Made by a program: the position numbers and the translations under genes. A DNA stretch of 18,981 nucleotides from CAXDOZ01 sp963991145 (GTDB lineage Bacteria; Bacteroidota; Bacteroidia; Chitinophagales; JABDMM01). Below, in pieces: positions 1 to 7,674 of the stretch; the stretch's first letter is position 1; each line of letters begins with the position of its first letter. Under the pieces are notes generated by a model. It did no database searches and had not been told where the DNA came from. It saw only the letters and a list, made by a program, of their open reading frames with translations. Location: the NCBI GenBank assembly GCA_963991145.1, contig CAXDOZ010000040.1, positions 1 through 18,981 on the forward strand. Direction: 5' to 3'.

Positions 1-24
1 GGCAAATGGGCAAATGGGCAAAAT
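1..24. repeat. short tandem repeat at window edge
   Basis: The first 16 bases are two exact copies of the 8-mer GGCAAATG, followed by a decayed third copy (GGCAAAAT). The array reaches the window edge, so its true length is unknown. It lies about 50 bp before the first gene. It may be a slippage-prone upstream repeat or a chance low-complexity stretch. Confidence 0.4.
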
Positions 25-75
25 TAATCTCCGTGATTTTTGTATTTTTTCTTTGTCACTTTGCCAATTTAAATA

Positions 76-879
76 ATGCACTTCCTCGTCACCTCCTTCA
101 TTCTCAGTCTAATAATCACGGTAATCGGATTTAAGCGAACGGTTTGGTTTATAAGTATTGGCTACACTTTTTCGATTGCAGGTATGTGTCTTTTACTGGC
201 CTACCAAATGGATTATGTACTTCACTGGGGATCATGGTTACAGATTGGACTGCTATTTATTTGGGCCATAAGGCTCGGATTCTTCATCATAAAGAGAGAA
301 AGCAATCAGAACTACCGAAATCGAATTGAAAAGGAGCACCAGGCTTCTCAAAGTTTGAAATTTCCCACACGCTTTGGTATTTGGATCTCGGTTTGCTTCC
401 TCTATGTGGCAATGTTCAGTCCGGCCTATTTTGCCTTATTAATGTTTGCCTCTCCAGAGCCCTGGCAAGAAGGCGTTTTTTACCTCGGTCTTGCCATACT
501 AGCTGCAGGAGTGTATATAGAAAGCCTGGCTGATCGACAAAAGTCAAAATTCAAAGAAAGGACCCCAGGAAGGTTTGTCGACAAAGGATTATACGCCTGG
601 GTTCGATATCCCAATTATTTTGGAGAGATACTGGTTTGGCTTGGAAGTTTTATTTGTGCCATTCCATTCATGACAGTCTGGTGGGAATGGGCGCTTGCCC
701 TGTTTGGGCTTGTCTGTATCGTTCTAATAATGATCGGTTCTTCAAAACGACTTGAGCTAAAGCAGGAAGAAAGCTATGGAGAGGACCCTGAGTTTAAGGA
801 ATATGAGAAGAGGGTTCCAATTCTTTTCCCATGGTTGCCCATTTACAGCTTGAAGAAGGTGAAGTTTGCTTTGGGTTGA
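76..879 (+). CDS. DUF1295 / steroid 5-alpha-reductase-like membrane protein
   Basis: This is an integral membrane protein of 267 residues, the usual length for the DUF1295 family. Hydrophobic segments appear near residues 2-20, 25-43, 50-70, 100-125, 130-150 and 190-225. The diagnostic region lies at about 172-190: a GLY...VRYPNYFGE motif followed by a hydrophobic helix. It corresponds to the C-terminal core shared by DUF1295, steroid 5-alpha-reductase and isoprenylcysteine methyltransferase proteins. Members are thought to be NADPH-dependent reductases of lipid-like substrates, but no substrate can be assigned here. The ATG at 76 follows an A/T-rich stretch (AATTTAAATA) typical of Bacteroidota starts. 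The gene converges on the photolyase-family gene, with a 36-bp gap between their ends. Confidence 0.8.
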   Translation: MHFLVTSFILSLIITVIGFKRTVWFISIGYTFSIAGMCLLLAYQMDYVLHWGSWLQIGLLFIWAIRLGFFIIKRESNQNYRNRIEKEHQASQSLKFPTRFGIWISVCFLYVAMFSPAYFALLMFASPEPWQEGVFYLGLAILAAGVYIESLADRQKSKFKERTPGRFVDKGLYAWVRYPNYFGEILVWLGSFICAIPFMTVWWEWALALFGLVCIVLIMIGSSKRLELKQEESYGEDPEFKEYEKRVPILFPWLPIYSLKKVKFALG

Positions 880-919
880 TTGATTTGCAGTTTTACAGAT
901 CTGCAAATTTGCAAATCAA
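880..919. other. nested inverted repeat between convergent genes
   Basis: TTGATTTGC (880-888) pairs perfectly with GCAAATCAA (911-919), and ATTTGCAG (883-890) pairs perfectly with CTGCAAAT (901-908). The two foldings are alternatives because they share the left arm. The element sits just past the DUF1295 stop and includes the photolyase-family stop codon. Its position suggests a bidirectional transcription end, but neither strand has a clear T-run after the stem. Confidence 0.35.
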
Positions 920-2379
920 CTCCATCTCCTCCCAGGTCTGGTATGCATTTTCAAAATTCTACTTTTCTCTTTTCTAACTTCCGGATGAGACCTATGTCCC
1001 CAGATCTTCTTTCTAGCGGCCTGAGCTGCCGACATATGATCTACAACTGGATAAGGATAAGCTGGGTAAAGCTCTTCTACACCTTCCCAGTCAATCGAAG
1101 TCATTTTCCAGGGTTCATGAATAAATTCTACTGGAACCTCTTTCAATTCTGGAACCCACTTTCTAATAAACTCTCCTTTGGGATCGTGGTCTTGTGACTG
1201 TTTCACAGGATTATAGATTCGTACAGTATTTATTCCTGTAGTCCCAGCCTGCATTTGAAATTGAGGAAAGTGAATACCCGGCTCATAATCTAAAAATTGC
1301 CTGGCAAGGAAATGGGAACCGAGCTTCCAATCAACATCTAAGTGATGACAAAGAAAAGAAACCAGCATGGCTCTCATTCTGAAATTTAAATAGCCTGTTT
1401 CCCTTACTGCTCGCATACAGGCATCGACGAGTGGGAATCCTGTCTTACCATCCTTCCAGGCTTGCAACTTAGTCTCATTACTTTCCCTTTCGAGTAACTC
1501 ATAGCCTTCATTTATGCACTCAGTTTCATATCTGCATTCTACTTCGAATTTCTGAATGAAGTGACAATGCCATTTTAAACGAGTTAACATTCCTGAAAAG
1601 GAGCGCTTGGTTTTGGAATAATTTGGATGCGATTTCACAAAATGGTACGCTTGCTTTACTGATAGATTCCCCCATGCTATATATGGTGAAAGCCTACTGC
1701 AACTCGTCCTACTCTCAGTGGGTTTTGAAATATTTTTAGAATAGAAGAAACCTCTCTCTTCAAGGAAGGATTTCAAGTACTTATATGCATTGACCTCCCC
1801 TGCGGGTTGAAAGGTAGATGGATACTTCTCAAGTTCATTTTTAAATTCTTCAGGTAAACTAAAGAGCCCTTCGGGCGGATTTACGATTAAATCTGGATTG
1901 TAGCAGTTCTTTATTGGATCCTGATTCATTGTTACAAACCATTGCTTGTCCCAACCAAATCGATTTCTTATTCCCCTTATGATTCCATCCCTTTGAAACT
2001 CTCTCCAAACGATTCCATTCAAATCAAAATAATCTCTCAATCGAATATCGCGATTGAAGGAAAATTGGATTCCGCTTTCCTGATAACTAAAGACCTGTTC
2101 AATAATAAAATCGTCACGAAAACGGTCTAATATTTCATCCATCTCCCCGTAGAATAGATGAACCTTTCGGCCAACACTCTCTAGCTTTTTATTCATGGTA
2201 ATTAAAGAGTGATAGACAAATTGGTTGTGCCGCAAAGAACTATCAGGGCGAGAAAGCATCCCCGGCTCAAAGGCATAAACCAGCAAATACGGAACAGTAG
2301 AATTTTCAGCGGCTTGAATAGCCGCATGATCTTGAGTTCGAAGGTCACGTTTCAGCCAAACGATATTTATTCTCTTCAC
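916..2379 (-). CDS. cryptochrome/photolyase-family flavoprotein
   Basis: The protein has 487 residues. It starts with the photolyase alpha/beta domain (VWLKRDLRTQDHAAI, about 5-130), followed by the helical FAD-binding domain (about 200-420). Hallmarks of the FAD domain are RLSPYIAWGNLS near 229, WKDGKTGFPLVDACMRA near 308, RMRAMLVSFL near 334 and RIYNPVKQSQDHDP near 387. Photolyases use blue light and FADH- to split pyrimidine dimers. Hand alignment to E. coli PhrB places R298 at W306, W351 at W359, H370 at N378 and F374 at W382, so only one of the three Trp-triad residues remains. The protein therefore belongs to a divergent branch and could be a photolyase or a photoreceptor. The start is GTG (2377-2379); no ATG is suitably placed. 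The family call is firm; repair activity is an inference. Confidence 0.88.
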   Translation of the reverse strand: MKRINIVWLKRDLRTQDHAAIQAAENSTVPYLLVYAFEPGMLSRPDSSLRHNQFVYHSLITMNKKLESVGRKVHLFYGEMDEILDRFRDDFIIEQVFSYQESGIQFSFNRDIRLRDYFDLNGIVWREFQRDGIIRGIRNRFGWDKQWFVTMNQDPIKNCYNPDLIVNPPEGLFSLPEEFKNELEKYPSTFQPAGEVNAYKYLKSFLEERGFFYSKNISKPTESRTSCSRLSPYIAWGNLSVKQAYHFVKSHPNYSKTKRSFSGMLTRLKWHCHFIQKFEVECRYETECINEGYELLERESNETKLQAWKDGKTGFPLVDACMRAVRETGYLNFRMRAMLVSFLCHHLDVDWKLGSHFLARQFLDYEPGIHFPQFQMQAGTTGINTVRIYNPVKQSQDHDPKGEFIRKWVPELKEVPVEFIHEPWKMTSIDWEGVEELYPAYPYPVVDHMSAAQAARKKIWGHRSHPEVRKEKSRILKMHTRPGRRWS

Positions 2380-2478
2380 ACGAGGGTAAAAAACAGAAGA
2401 AAATTTTGTTTGATCTGGAAGAGAATATCAGTTACCTGATTCAAAGCAAATTAGCTGCGAGCTCTGCTTGTTAAGCAA

Positions 2479-2919
2479 TTGAACCCACAAAAGGCCAAAT
2501 CAGCCCAGTCTTCCCTAGAAAATTCACTTTCAGAATACTACCTTCATTACATGCCTCAATCATTTATTGAATCATACGAGAAAGCCTTAGCAAGCCAGGA
2601 TTTTGATTTAATGGATTCGATCTTGCATCCCAAAGTCTCAATAACCTCAGCATTGGGTGAGATCTATTTAGGAAGACATGCCGTGAGAGCTGCCTATGAG
2701 CGGATCTTCTATCAAATCAAAAATGAAAACTTCACCTACGGTGATATAAAATGGGTTTTCAAATCAAAGAGCATGGCCATATACCTTTTCAAATTTGAAT
2801 GGGACGCTGATTTAAACAATGAGCACGTTCATCGGAAAGGTTTTGGCACTGCAGTTCTGGTGAATCACAAAGGCAATTGGGTGCTGCTCTCCAAGCAGTT
2901 TGCAAAATTGGAAGATTGA
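2479..2919 (+). CDS. NTF2-like / SnoaL-like domain protein
   Basis: This is a small soluble protein. From about residue 29 it reads as an NTF2-like fold: an ESYEKALASQDFDLMDSIL helix, then HPKVSITSALGEIYLGRHAVRAAY, then beta-strands ending in NWVLLSKQF. The pattern matches the ketosteroid-isomerase/SnoaL/DUF4440 superfamily, whose members range from enzymes to binding proteins. No catalytic Asp/His set is evident, so I assign no reaction. The open frame begins at a TTG (2479). The first ATG is at 2551 and would give 122 residues that still contain the whole fold, so the true start is uncertain. It is divergent from the photolyase-family gene, with about 100 bp between them. Confidence 0.65.
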   Translation: MNPQKAKSAQSSLENSLSEYYLHYMPQSFIESYEKALASQDFDLMDSILHPKVSITSALGEIYLGRHAVRAAYERIFYQIKNENFTYGDIKWVFKSKSMAIYLFKFEWDADLNNEHVHRKGFGTAVLVNHKGNWVLLSKQFAKLED

Positions 2920-2958
2920 TTCCACCGCCATCCTTATCTTTCCAAAAACCTATCCCAA

Positions 2959-3597
2959 ATGATCATCTTTGGAACAACCGGATTAAAATCCACCCTGGCT
3001 ACCGGAAATTTCTATTGCCCACAATGTAAGGGAGAAAGACCTTACAAACACAAGAAAGTAACTAAGTTCTTCACCTTGTACTTTATTCCATTAATTCCTC
3101 TGGGTAATGTAGGTGAGTTTGTTGAGTGTCAAAGTTGTAAGGGAACATTCGTAACAAGAGCGATCAATAACCAGGGAAGTGCTCCGCAACAAAAGAGCAA
3201 CGATGATTTCATGGCCATCTATGAAAAGGCTATCAGACATTCTATGGTCATGATCATGCTGGCAGATGGAGTGATCGATGAAAATGAAAAAGTCCAGGTT
3301 CTTGAGATCATTAACAAGTATGGAAGAAATGATCTGACTATGAAAGGACTTGAAGATTATATCAAGCTCGTTCAGCTAGAAAACAAAGACGTTTCAACCT
3401 ACTTAAAGGAAATTGAACCGCAGTTAAATAATCATGGAAAGGAGGTCATTATTAAATGTGCCTTCGCGGTTGCTCAGGCAGATGGGTACGTCGATGAATC
3501 CGAGCTTAGAATGATCACTCAAATGGGTAAAGCTCTGGATATGTCGGCAGCACATATCAAAGGAATTCATGCCGAGATATTTGAGGCAAGTGCTTAG
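2959..3597 (+). CDS. zinc-ribbon plus TerB-like domain protein
   Basis: Two modules are visible in 212 residues. The first about 70 residues form a zinc ribbon with C20-x2-C23 and C57-x2-C60 around a hydrophobic hairpin (FFTLYFIPLIPLG). Residues about 85-205 form a TerB-like helical domain, with the paired acidic motifs MLADGVIDENEKVQV and AQADGYVDESELRM. These DG.ID..E repeats are the metal-binding signature of the TerB/DUF533 fold seen in tellurite-resistance and stress proteins. No other ter genes are nearby, so tellurite resistance is not implied; a cytoplasmic stress or metal-sensing role is a guess. ATG at 2959. Its stop overlaps by 4 bp the stop of the opposing universal-stress gene. 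Confidence 0.8.
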   Translation: MIIFGTTGLKSTLATGNFYCPQCKGERPYKHKKVTKFFTLYFIPLIPLGNVGEFVECQSCKGTFVTRAINNQGSAPQQKSNDDFMAIYEKAIRHSMVMIMLADGVIDENEKVQVLEIINKYGRNDLTMKGLEDYIKLVQLENKDVSTYLKEIEPQLNNHGKEVIIKCAFAVAQADGYVDESELRMITQMGKALDMSAAHIKGIHAEIFEASA

Positions 3598-4532
3598 AAT
3601 CCAAACAGATTCTTAAGAAAGCCTTCATTTTCACCCTTATTCTTCAAAATCAACAGAGAAGGATTAATATCCTCAGTTACAATTGCTTCAGTACTCTGGC
3701 TCAGCAGGTCAGCATCTGTTGTTGCTTTATTCTTTGAGGAAATAATTACCAGGTCTGGTTTCTGGATTTTAATTTTCTCCAGGATCCTTATTGATTCATT
3801 TTCTGTAATGCTAATTGATTCAACCATCTGGGTCCCGAAAGAAAGATCATAGTCTTCCAGAAATTCTGCTAATCCAATTTTAGCATACTCTTTAAGTTGA
3901 TTGTTAACGTAGTTTGATTTTGAAGTGACCTTTTCAATTTCATCAATAGTATCAAACAACTGATTAAAGTACTTCGTCGAATCCCTGTAAACATGAAGGA
4001 AAGAAAAGTGGATTGATGGATCAATATCTGCTAGTACCTTTACTTCATCTACTACCTTTTCTGAAGAATCAGCCAGATCCAATACTGAAAGCACAGACTT
4101 TATAGCCTTCCCATTATTTCCAGAGAGAGTTAGAACGCTCACCGGTGATTTCCTTGTGATCTTTGATCTCAGGACTGCCTCCCGATCATTTTCAGAATGA
4201 GGAAGGATCAAAAGATCCGGTTTGCTGCTTCTGGCGATGGAAAGGGTTTTCTTTAATACATTTCCAATGATCACCTGCGAATTGACTTTCCACTCAGGGT
4301 GAAATGATTTCCTGACCATTTCCTCAATCACCTTTTCCATTTTAGCCTTATCGGGTTGTTGAATATCAGGGAAATCCGATAAGATAATTGAAGGAATATC
4401 TACAGGCTCTATCACAAAAAGGAGCTCAATAGACTTGGGTTTGAAAATGGAAAACAGACGATGTACTTGCTTTAATTCCTCTTCGATTGATTGACTATTC
4501 AATAGTACTAACCATGAGCCGTTCTCGATCAT
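3594..4532 (-). CDS. tandem universal stress protein (two UspA-like domains)
   Basis: This is a cytoplasmic protein of 312 residues with two alpha/beta halves (about 1-145 and 158-297). Each has the UspA order: an N-terminal strand and loop, then IARSSKPDLLILPHS in the first half and IKIQKPDLVIISSK in the second. The usual ATP-binding pattern (G-x2-G-x9-G-S/T) is not visible in either half, so this is probably a non-ATP-binding or altered member. The ATG is one base after the sbtA stop codon, so the two genes are surely cotranscribed and probably translationally coupled. In cyanobacteria the partner of SbtA is the PII-like SbtB; a USP protein takes that place here. A regulatory role on the transporter is inference from position only. 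Confidence 0.75.
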   Translation of the reverse strand: MIENGSWLVLLNSQSIEEELKQVHRLFSIFKPKSIELLFVIEPVDIPSIILSDFPDIQQPDKAKMEKVIEEMVRKSFHPEWKVNSQVIIGNVLKKTLSIARSSKPDLLILPHSENDREAVLRSKITRKSPVSVLTLSGNNGKAIKSVLSVLDLADSSEKVVDEVKVLADIDPSIHFSFLHVYRDSTKYFNQLFDTIDEIEKVTSKSNYVNNQLKEYAKIGLAEFLEDYDLSFGTQMVESISITENESIRILEKIKIQKPDLVIISSKNKATTDADLLSQSTEAIVTEDINPSLLILKNKGENEGFLKNLFGF

Positions 4533-4533
4533 C

Positions 4534-5502
4534 TTAAAATGTTTGTGCGATAAAGAAATAAATTGGCAGACCCAGGGTAATATTTACAGGGAAGGTTACT
4601 GCCAGGGCCATTGGGATATACAAGCCTGGATTTGCATTTGGAACCGCAATTTTCATAGCGGCCGGAACTGCTATATAAGAAGCACTTGCCCCTAGAACTG
4701 CAAACATGAATCTGTCCCCTACAGCATCTACAACAAATCCGCTTAAAAGAGCGATCATACAGCCATTAATAAGGGCGACAACCACTGCGAATGAAGTGGT
4801 AAACCATCCTTCCTGCATAAAGGCTTTTAATCGTTTCCCACTTTCAATACCCATATCCAGAAGGAAGATTGCAAGAAAGCCTTTGAAAAGATCTGTGGTA
4901 AAGGGAGCCATGCCTTGAGCCTGCTCCTCGCTTGTTACAAAACCAATAAATAAGCTTCCCATAATTAAAAGGACGCTTCCATTGGTCAAAGCATGTTTTA
5001 AGATTCCTTTGAAGGAAGTATGTTCATGTTTGTTCAGATCCCTTGAGAAAATTCGAATGAGGATCACTCCTACAATAATTGCGGGGGCTTCCATAAAAGC
5101 CATTACCGCAACCATATGTCCACCAAATTTAACGCCTTGCATTTCAAGGAAGGCCACTGCAGTTACAAAGGTTACCGCACTAACCGAACCATATGCAGCG
5201 GCAATCGCCCCGGCATTTTCAACGCTTAGCTTTCTCTTCAAAATAAAAAAGGAATAAACCGGAATGGCTACCGCAAGGAAGACTCCAAACATAACTGAGG
5301 CAAAAACTGAGGAGGATATAGTACTATGGGCTAATTCTTGTCCCCCTTTAAAACCAATTGCAAAAAGTAGGTAGAGGGAAATAAACTTTGCCGAGTTCTT
5401 GGGAATTTCCAGATCGCTCTTGAATTGAACGGAAATGATTCCTAAAATAAAAAATAAGAGCGCTGGATTTGTAAGGTTCGCAGATAGAAGCTCTATGTTC
5501 AT
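4534..5502 (-). CDS. sbtA: SbtA-family sodium-dependent bicarbonate permease
   Basis: This is an inner-membrane protein of 322 residues with about ten hydrophobic helices. It starts with NPALLFFILGIISVQFKSDLEIP, a close match in layout to SbtA (Sbt_1, formerly DUF897). Further family features are the helix pair after AAAYGSVSAVTFVTA (about 107-121), MEAPAIIVGVIL (about 137-148), and the C-terminal repeat GASASYIAVPAAMKIAVPNANPGLYIPMAL (start about 271). SbtA proteins import bicarbonate with Na+. No Rubisco or carboxysome gene is present in the window, so the likely use is anaplerotic carboxylation or pH/ion balance. It is the first gene of a two-gene operon with the USP-like gene and is divergent from a LysR gene, its probable regulator. 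The family call is strong; the substrate is inferred from homologs. Confidence 0.82.
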   Translation of the reverse strand: MNIELLSANLTNPALLFFILGIISVQFKSDLEIPKNSAKFISLYLLFAIGFKGGQELAHSTISSSVFASVMFGVFLAVAIPVYSFFILKRKLSVENAGAIAAAYGSVSAVTFVTAVAFLEMQGVKFGGHMVAVMAFMEAPAIIVGVILIRIFSRDLNKHEHTSFKGILKHALTNGSVLLIMGSLFIGFVTSEEQAQGMAPFTTDLFKGFLAIFLLDMGIESGKRLKAFMQEGWFTTSFAVVVALINGCMIALLSGFVVDAVGDRFMFAVLGASASYIAVPAAMKIAVPNANPGLYIPMALAVTFPVNITLGLPIYFFIAQTF

Positions 5503-5585
5503 TTATTTCGATTTGCGGGCAAAGATGAACTGAAACAATCATATATTTTTATTTATCTTTATAATGATTTACATAAATAGTGTTT
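5503..5585. promoter_or_regulatory. sbtA/lysR divergent control region with palindrome
   Basis: The 83-bp gap between the sbtA and LysR starts is very A/T-rich. Positions 5555-5568 (ATCTTTATAATGAT) form a palindrome matching at 12 of 14 positions. ATTTAT at 5551-5556 is repeated inverted as ATAAAT at 5573-5578. LysR regulators usually bind such interrupted dyads in the gap between their own gene and a divergent target. The exact T-N11-A box was not found, so this is a candidate operator only. Confidence 0.4.
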
Positions 5586-6515
5586 ATGAATTACACGCTG
5601 AACCAGCTGAATATCTACGCAACAGTATCACGGCTAGGGAGTATCACAAAAGCAGCGGAAGAGCTAAATCTCACACAACCAGCAGTTTCCATCCAGCTCA
5701 AAAACTTTCAGGATCAGTTTGACATTCCACTCACTGAGGTGGTAGGAAGGAAGCTGTTTATCACTGATTTTGGAGAAGAGATCGCTGTGATCTCAGAGAA
5801 AATACTCGAAGATGTAAAGGATATCGACTACCGGGCCTCCCTTTATCGAGGAGAAGTGGCAGGAACACTCACACTTTCCATAGTATCTACAGGAAAATAC
5901 ATCATGCCATACTTCCTGACCGAATTCCTCAAGGAAAACCCAAAGGTTGAGCTTCGCATGGATGTAACCAATAAAGCTGCTGTTGTTAGAAGTCTGGAGG
6001 AGAATCAGGTAGACTTTTCACTTGTTTCTCTATTGCCTGAACGTTTAAAACTGAACTCCCTCCCATTAATGCAGAATAAACTATTCCTTGTCAGAAGTCC
6101 ATTACTCAGGTTAAGAGAAGGGAGTAGCAAGAAGAAGAAGAGCTTTCTTGAGGATGTGGACCTGGTCTTTAGAGAGCAGGGCTCAGGTACCAGGCAAACG
6201 GTCGAGAAATTCATTCAACAGAATAATCTCAAAGTTCATCAGAAGTTGAAACTCACTTCAAATGAGGCTGTAAAACAAGCTGTTATTGCAGGTTTGGGTT
6301 ATGCAGTGATGCCATTGATCGGGATAAAGAATGAGCTGAAACAGGGAGATCTTGAAATCGTCAATATTTCTGGTCTGCCTGTAGCATCCCAATGGCAATT
6401 GATCTGGTTGCAGGGAAAGAAACTAAGCCCAGCTGCCTCTGCTTACCTGAAATATCTGGAATCAAACTATCAGGACATTGTTCATGAACAGTTCAGCTGG
6501 TATGAGAGCTACTAG
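5586..6515 (+). CDS. LysR-type transcriptional regulator
   Basis: The protein has 309 residues, the normal length for the family. The N-terminal winged helix-turn-helix is clear: LNQLNIYATVSRLGSITKAA, then ELNLTQPAVSIQLKNFQ and the wing GRKLFITDFGEE, residues about 3-65. A linker helix follows, then a periplasmic-binding-like effector domain (about 90-300) with EQGSGTR at about 198-204, a motif common in CbbR/CysB/CysL-like members. I chose the ATG at 5586 over the GTG two codons upstream (5580), because the HTH then begins at the usual distance from the start. It is divergent from the bicarbonate permease operon, and LysR proteins typically activate the divergent gene. CbbR/CmpR regulators control carbon-uptake genes, so control of sbtA is likely but not shown. 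Confidence 0.88.
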   Translation: MNYTLNQLNIYATVSRLGSITKAAEELNLTQPAVSIQLKNFQDQFDIPLTEVVGRKLFITDFGEEIAVISEKILEDVKDIDYRASLYRGEVAGTLTLSIVSTGKYIMPYFLTEFLKENPKVELRMDVTNKAAVVRSLEENQVDFSLVSLLPERLKLNSLPLMQNKLFLVRSPLLRLREGSSKKKKSFLEDVDLVFREQGSGTRQTVEKFIQQNNLKVHQKLKLTSNEAVKQAVIAGLGYAVMPLIGIKNELKQGDLEIVNISGLPVASQWQLIWLQGKKLSPAASAYLKYLESNYQDIVHEQFSWYESY

Positions 6516-6648
6516 GGATGAGTTTTATCATTATTGAGCATTAATGGATATTGGCTATTTTAATTGAAAAGCCAAAGCAATCCTTTCCGAAATCACACAT
6601 ATCAGACCCCGATTTAAGTTCACAGTAAATAATACTGCCGAGGATTTA

Positions 6649-7095
6649 ATGAAGCGATTTGAGCATCGTTTTTCTCAGGTTCCGGAAAACTTAAAAGGGA
6701 AGATCATAGACAATCATTTCACCCTCGACATAATCGGGCCGGAGGCCCACTTTTGGTCACCCCATCTGGGTTTCAGAATAGAGGAGGATGAAGAGGATAA
6801 GTCGAAAGCTGTAATTTCTGGCTTGATAGGTCCAAAGCCATCAGTATGGACCATGTTCATGTTCTTTTATTTTGCAATAGGAGTCCTGGGTTTTTTCCTT
6901 TCTGCATTTGCCTATTCAAAGATCACTTTAGGTGAAAAATCAGCTTTGATCTGGGCATTCCCGGTATCTATCGTTTTCATGCTTTCAGCCTATTTAACAA
7001 GTAAGTTTGGAGAACGCCTTGGCAAAGAGCAAATCGAGGAAATGAAAACTTTCCTAAATCCAACCTTAGACGATGACTACTCTTACGGGAAGTAA
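6649..7095 (+). CDS. small two-helix membrane protein, function unknown
   Basis: I do not recognise this family. The 148-residue protein has a soluble N-terminal region (1-65) with PEAHFWSPHLGFRI and an acidic EEDEED patch. Two membrane helices follow (about 66-88 and 98-118), then an amphipathic charged tail (EQIEEMKTFLNPTLDDDY). No signal peptide is present. Its last 23 bases overlap the start of the GNAT gene, so the pair is one transcript and may be translationally coupled. The ATG at 6649 follows GAGGATTTA. Confidence 0.65.
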   Translation: MKRFEHRFSQVPENLKGKIIDNHFTLDIIGPEAHFWSPHLGFRIEEDEEDKSKAVISGLIGPKPSVWTMFMFFYFAIGVLGFFLSAFAYSKITLGEKSALIWAFPVSIVFMLSAYLTSKFGERLGKEQIEEMKTFLNPTLDDDYSYGK

Positions 7096-7621
7096 AATTT
7101 CCCTCACTTCAATCCGCGAAGCGGATACACAAGATCTTTATGCTGCCTTCTTAGAAATAGACGAAGAAGGGAGATTTATGACTGGCACAAAACAAAAAGT
7201 AGAGCTAGAGAAAGTACGTTCATTCGCAAAAAGAGTAGAGAAAACTGATAGTGGAAAGTACTTCTGTATAAGGGAGAATGAGAAAGATAGGGTTATTGGA
7301 GAACTCGCAATTACCGACATAGATGAATCAAATAAGATGGCCAATTTTAGATTCAGCATTTACAACCAATCAAATAGAGACCAGGGGCTAGGATCTGAAG
7401 CTTTGGATCTCGGTATCGGGTTTGCTTTTGATGTTTTAAAGCTCAACAGGCTTGAACTTACTGTGTATGAGCATAATCCCAGAGCTCTGCACATGTACAA
7501 AAAGCGAGGATTTCATAATGAGGGCCTAATGCGTGAAATCCTTTACTACAATGGAGTTTTTCATAGCGGCTTTATAATGAGCATGTTAAAGAGTGAGTAC
7601 GATAGATTGAAAGAAGAATAA
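7073..7621 (+). CDS. GNAT-family N-acetyltransferase (RimJ/RimL-like)
   Basis: This is a cytoplasmic acetyltransferase of 182 residues. The N-terminus (KISLTSIREADTQDLYAAF) is typical of the RimJ/RimL branch (Acetyltransf_3). The acetyl-CoA pyrophosphate-binding loop is visible as NRDQGLGSEALDLG (about 101-114), and the following motif ends in NPRALHMYKKRGF (135-147). Such enzymes acetylate protein N-termini, spermidine, antibiotics or amino acids; the substrate cannot be read from sequence. The start overlaps the preceding membrane-protein gene by 23 bp in another frame, which supports coupled translation. Confidence 0.85.
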   Translation: MTTLTGSKISLTSIREADTQDLYAAFLEIDEEGRFMTGTKQKVELEKVRSFAKRVEKTDSGKYFCIRENEKDRVIGELAITDIDESNKMANFRFSIYNQSNRDQGLGSEALDLGIGFAFDVLKLNRLELTVYEHNPRALHMYKKRGFHNEGLMREILYYNGVFHSGFIMSMLKSEYDRLKEE

Positions 7622-7674
7622 AATCACTAGTAACTGTACTAGATATTCTATCACAATTTCTATTTTCAAAAGAT

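Noticed and set aside
880..1197. Plus-strand open frame of 105 codons after the first gene
   Set aside because: It is antisense to the end of the photolyase-family gene, whose conserved motifs prove the minus-strand frame.
2959..3597. Tellurite resistance locus
   Set aside because: Only a TerB-like domain is present, with no TerC, TerD or TerZ homologs nearby; such domains are widespread outside ter operons.
6551..6575. Stem-loop after the LysR gene as a terminator
   Set aside because: TTGGC and GCCAA pair with an A/T extension, but the stem has a bulge and no T-run follows on the plus strand.
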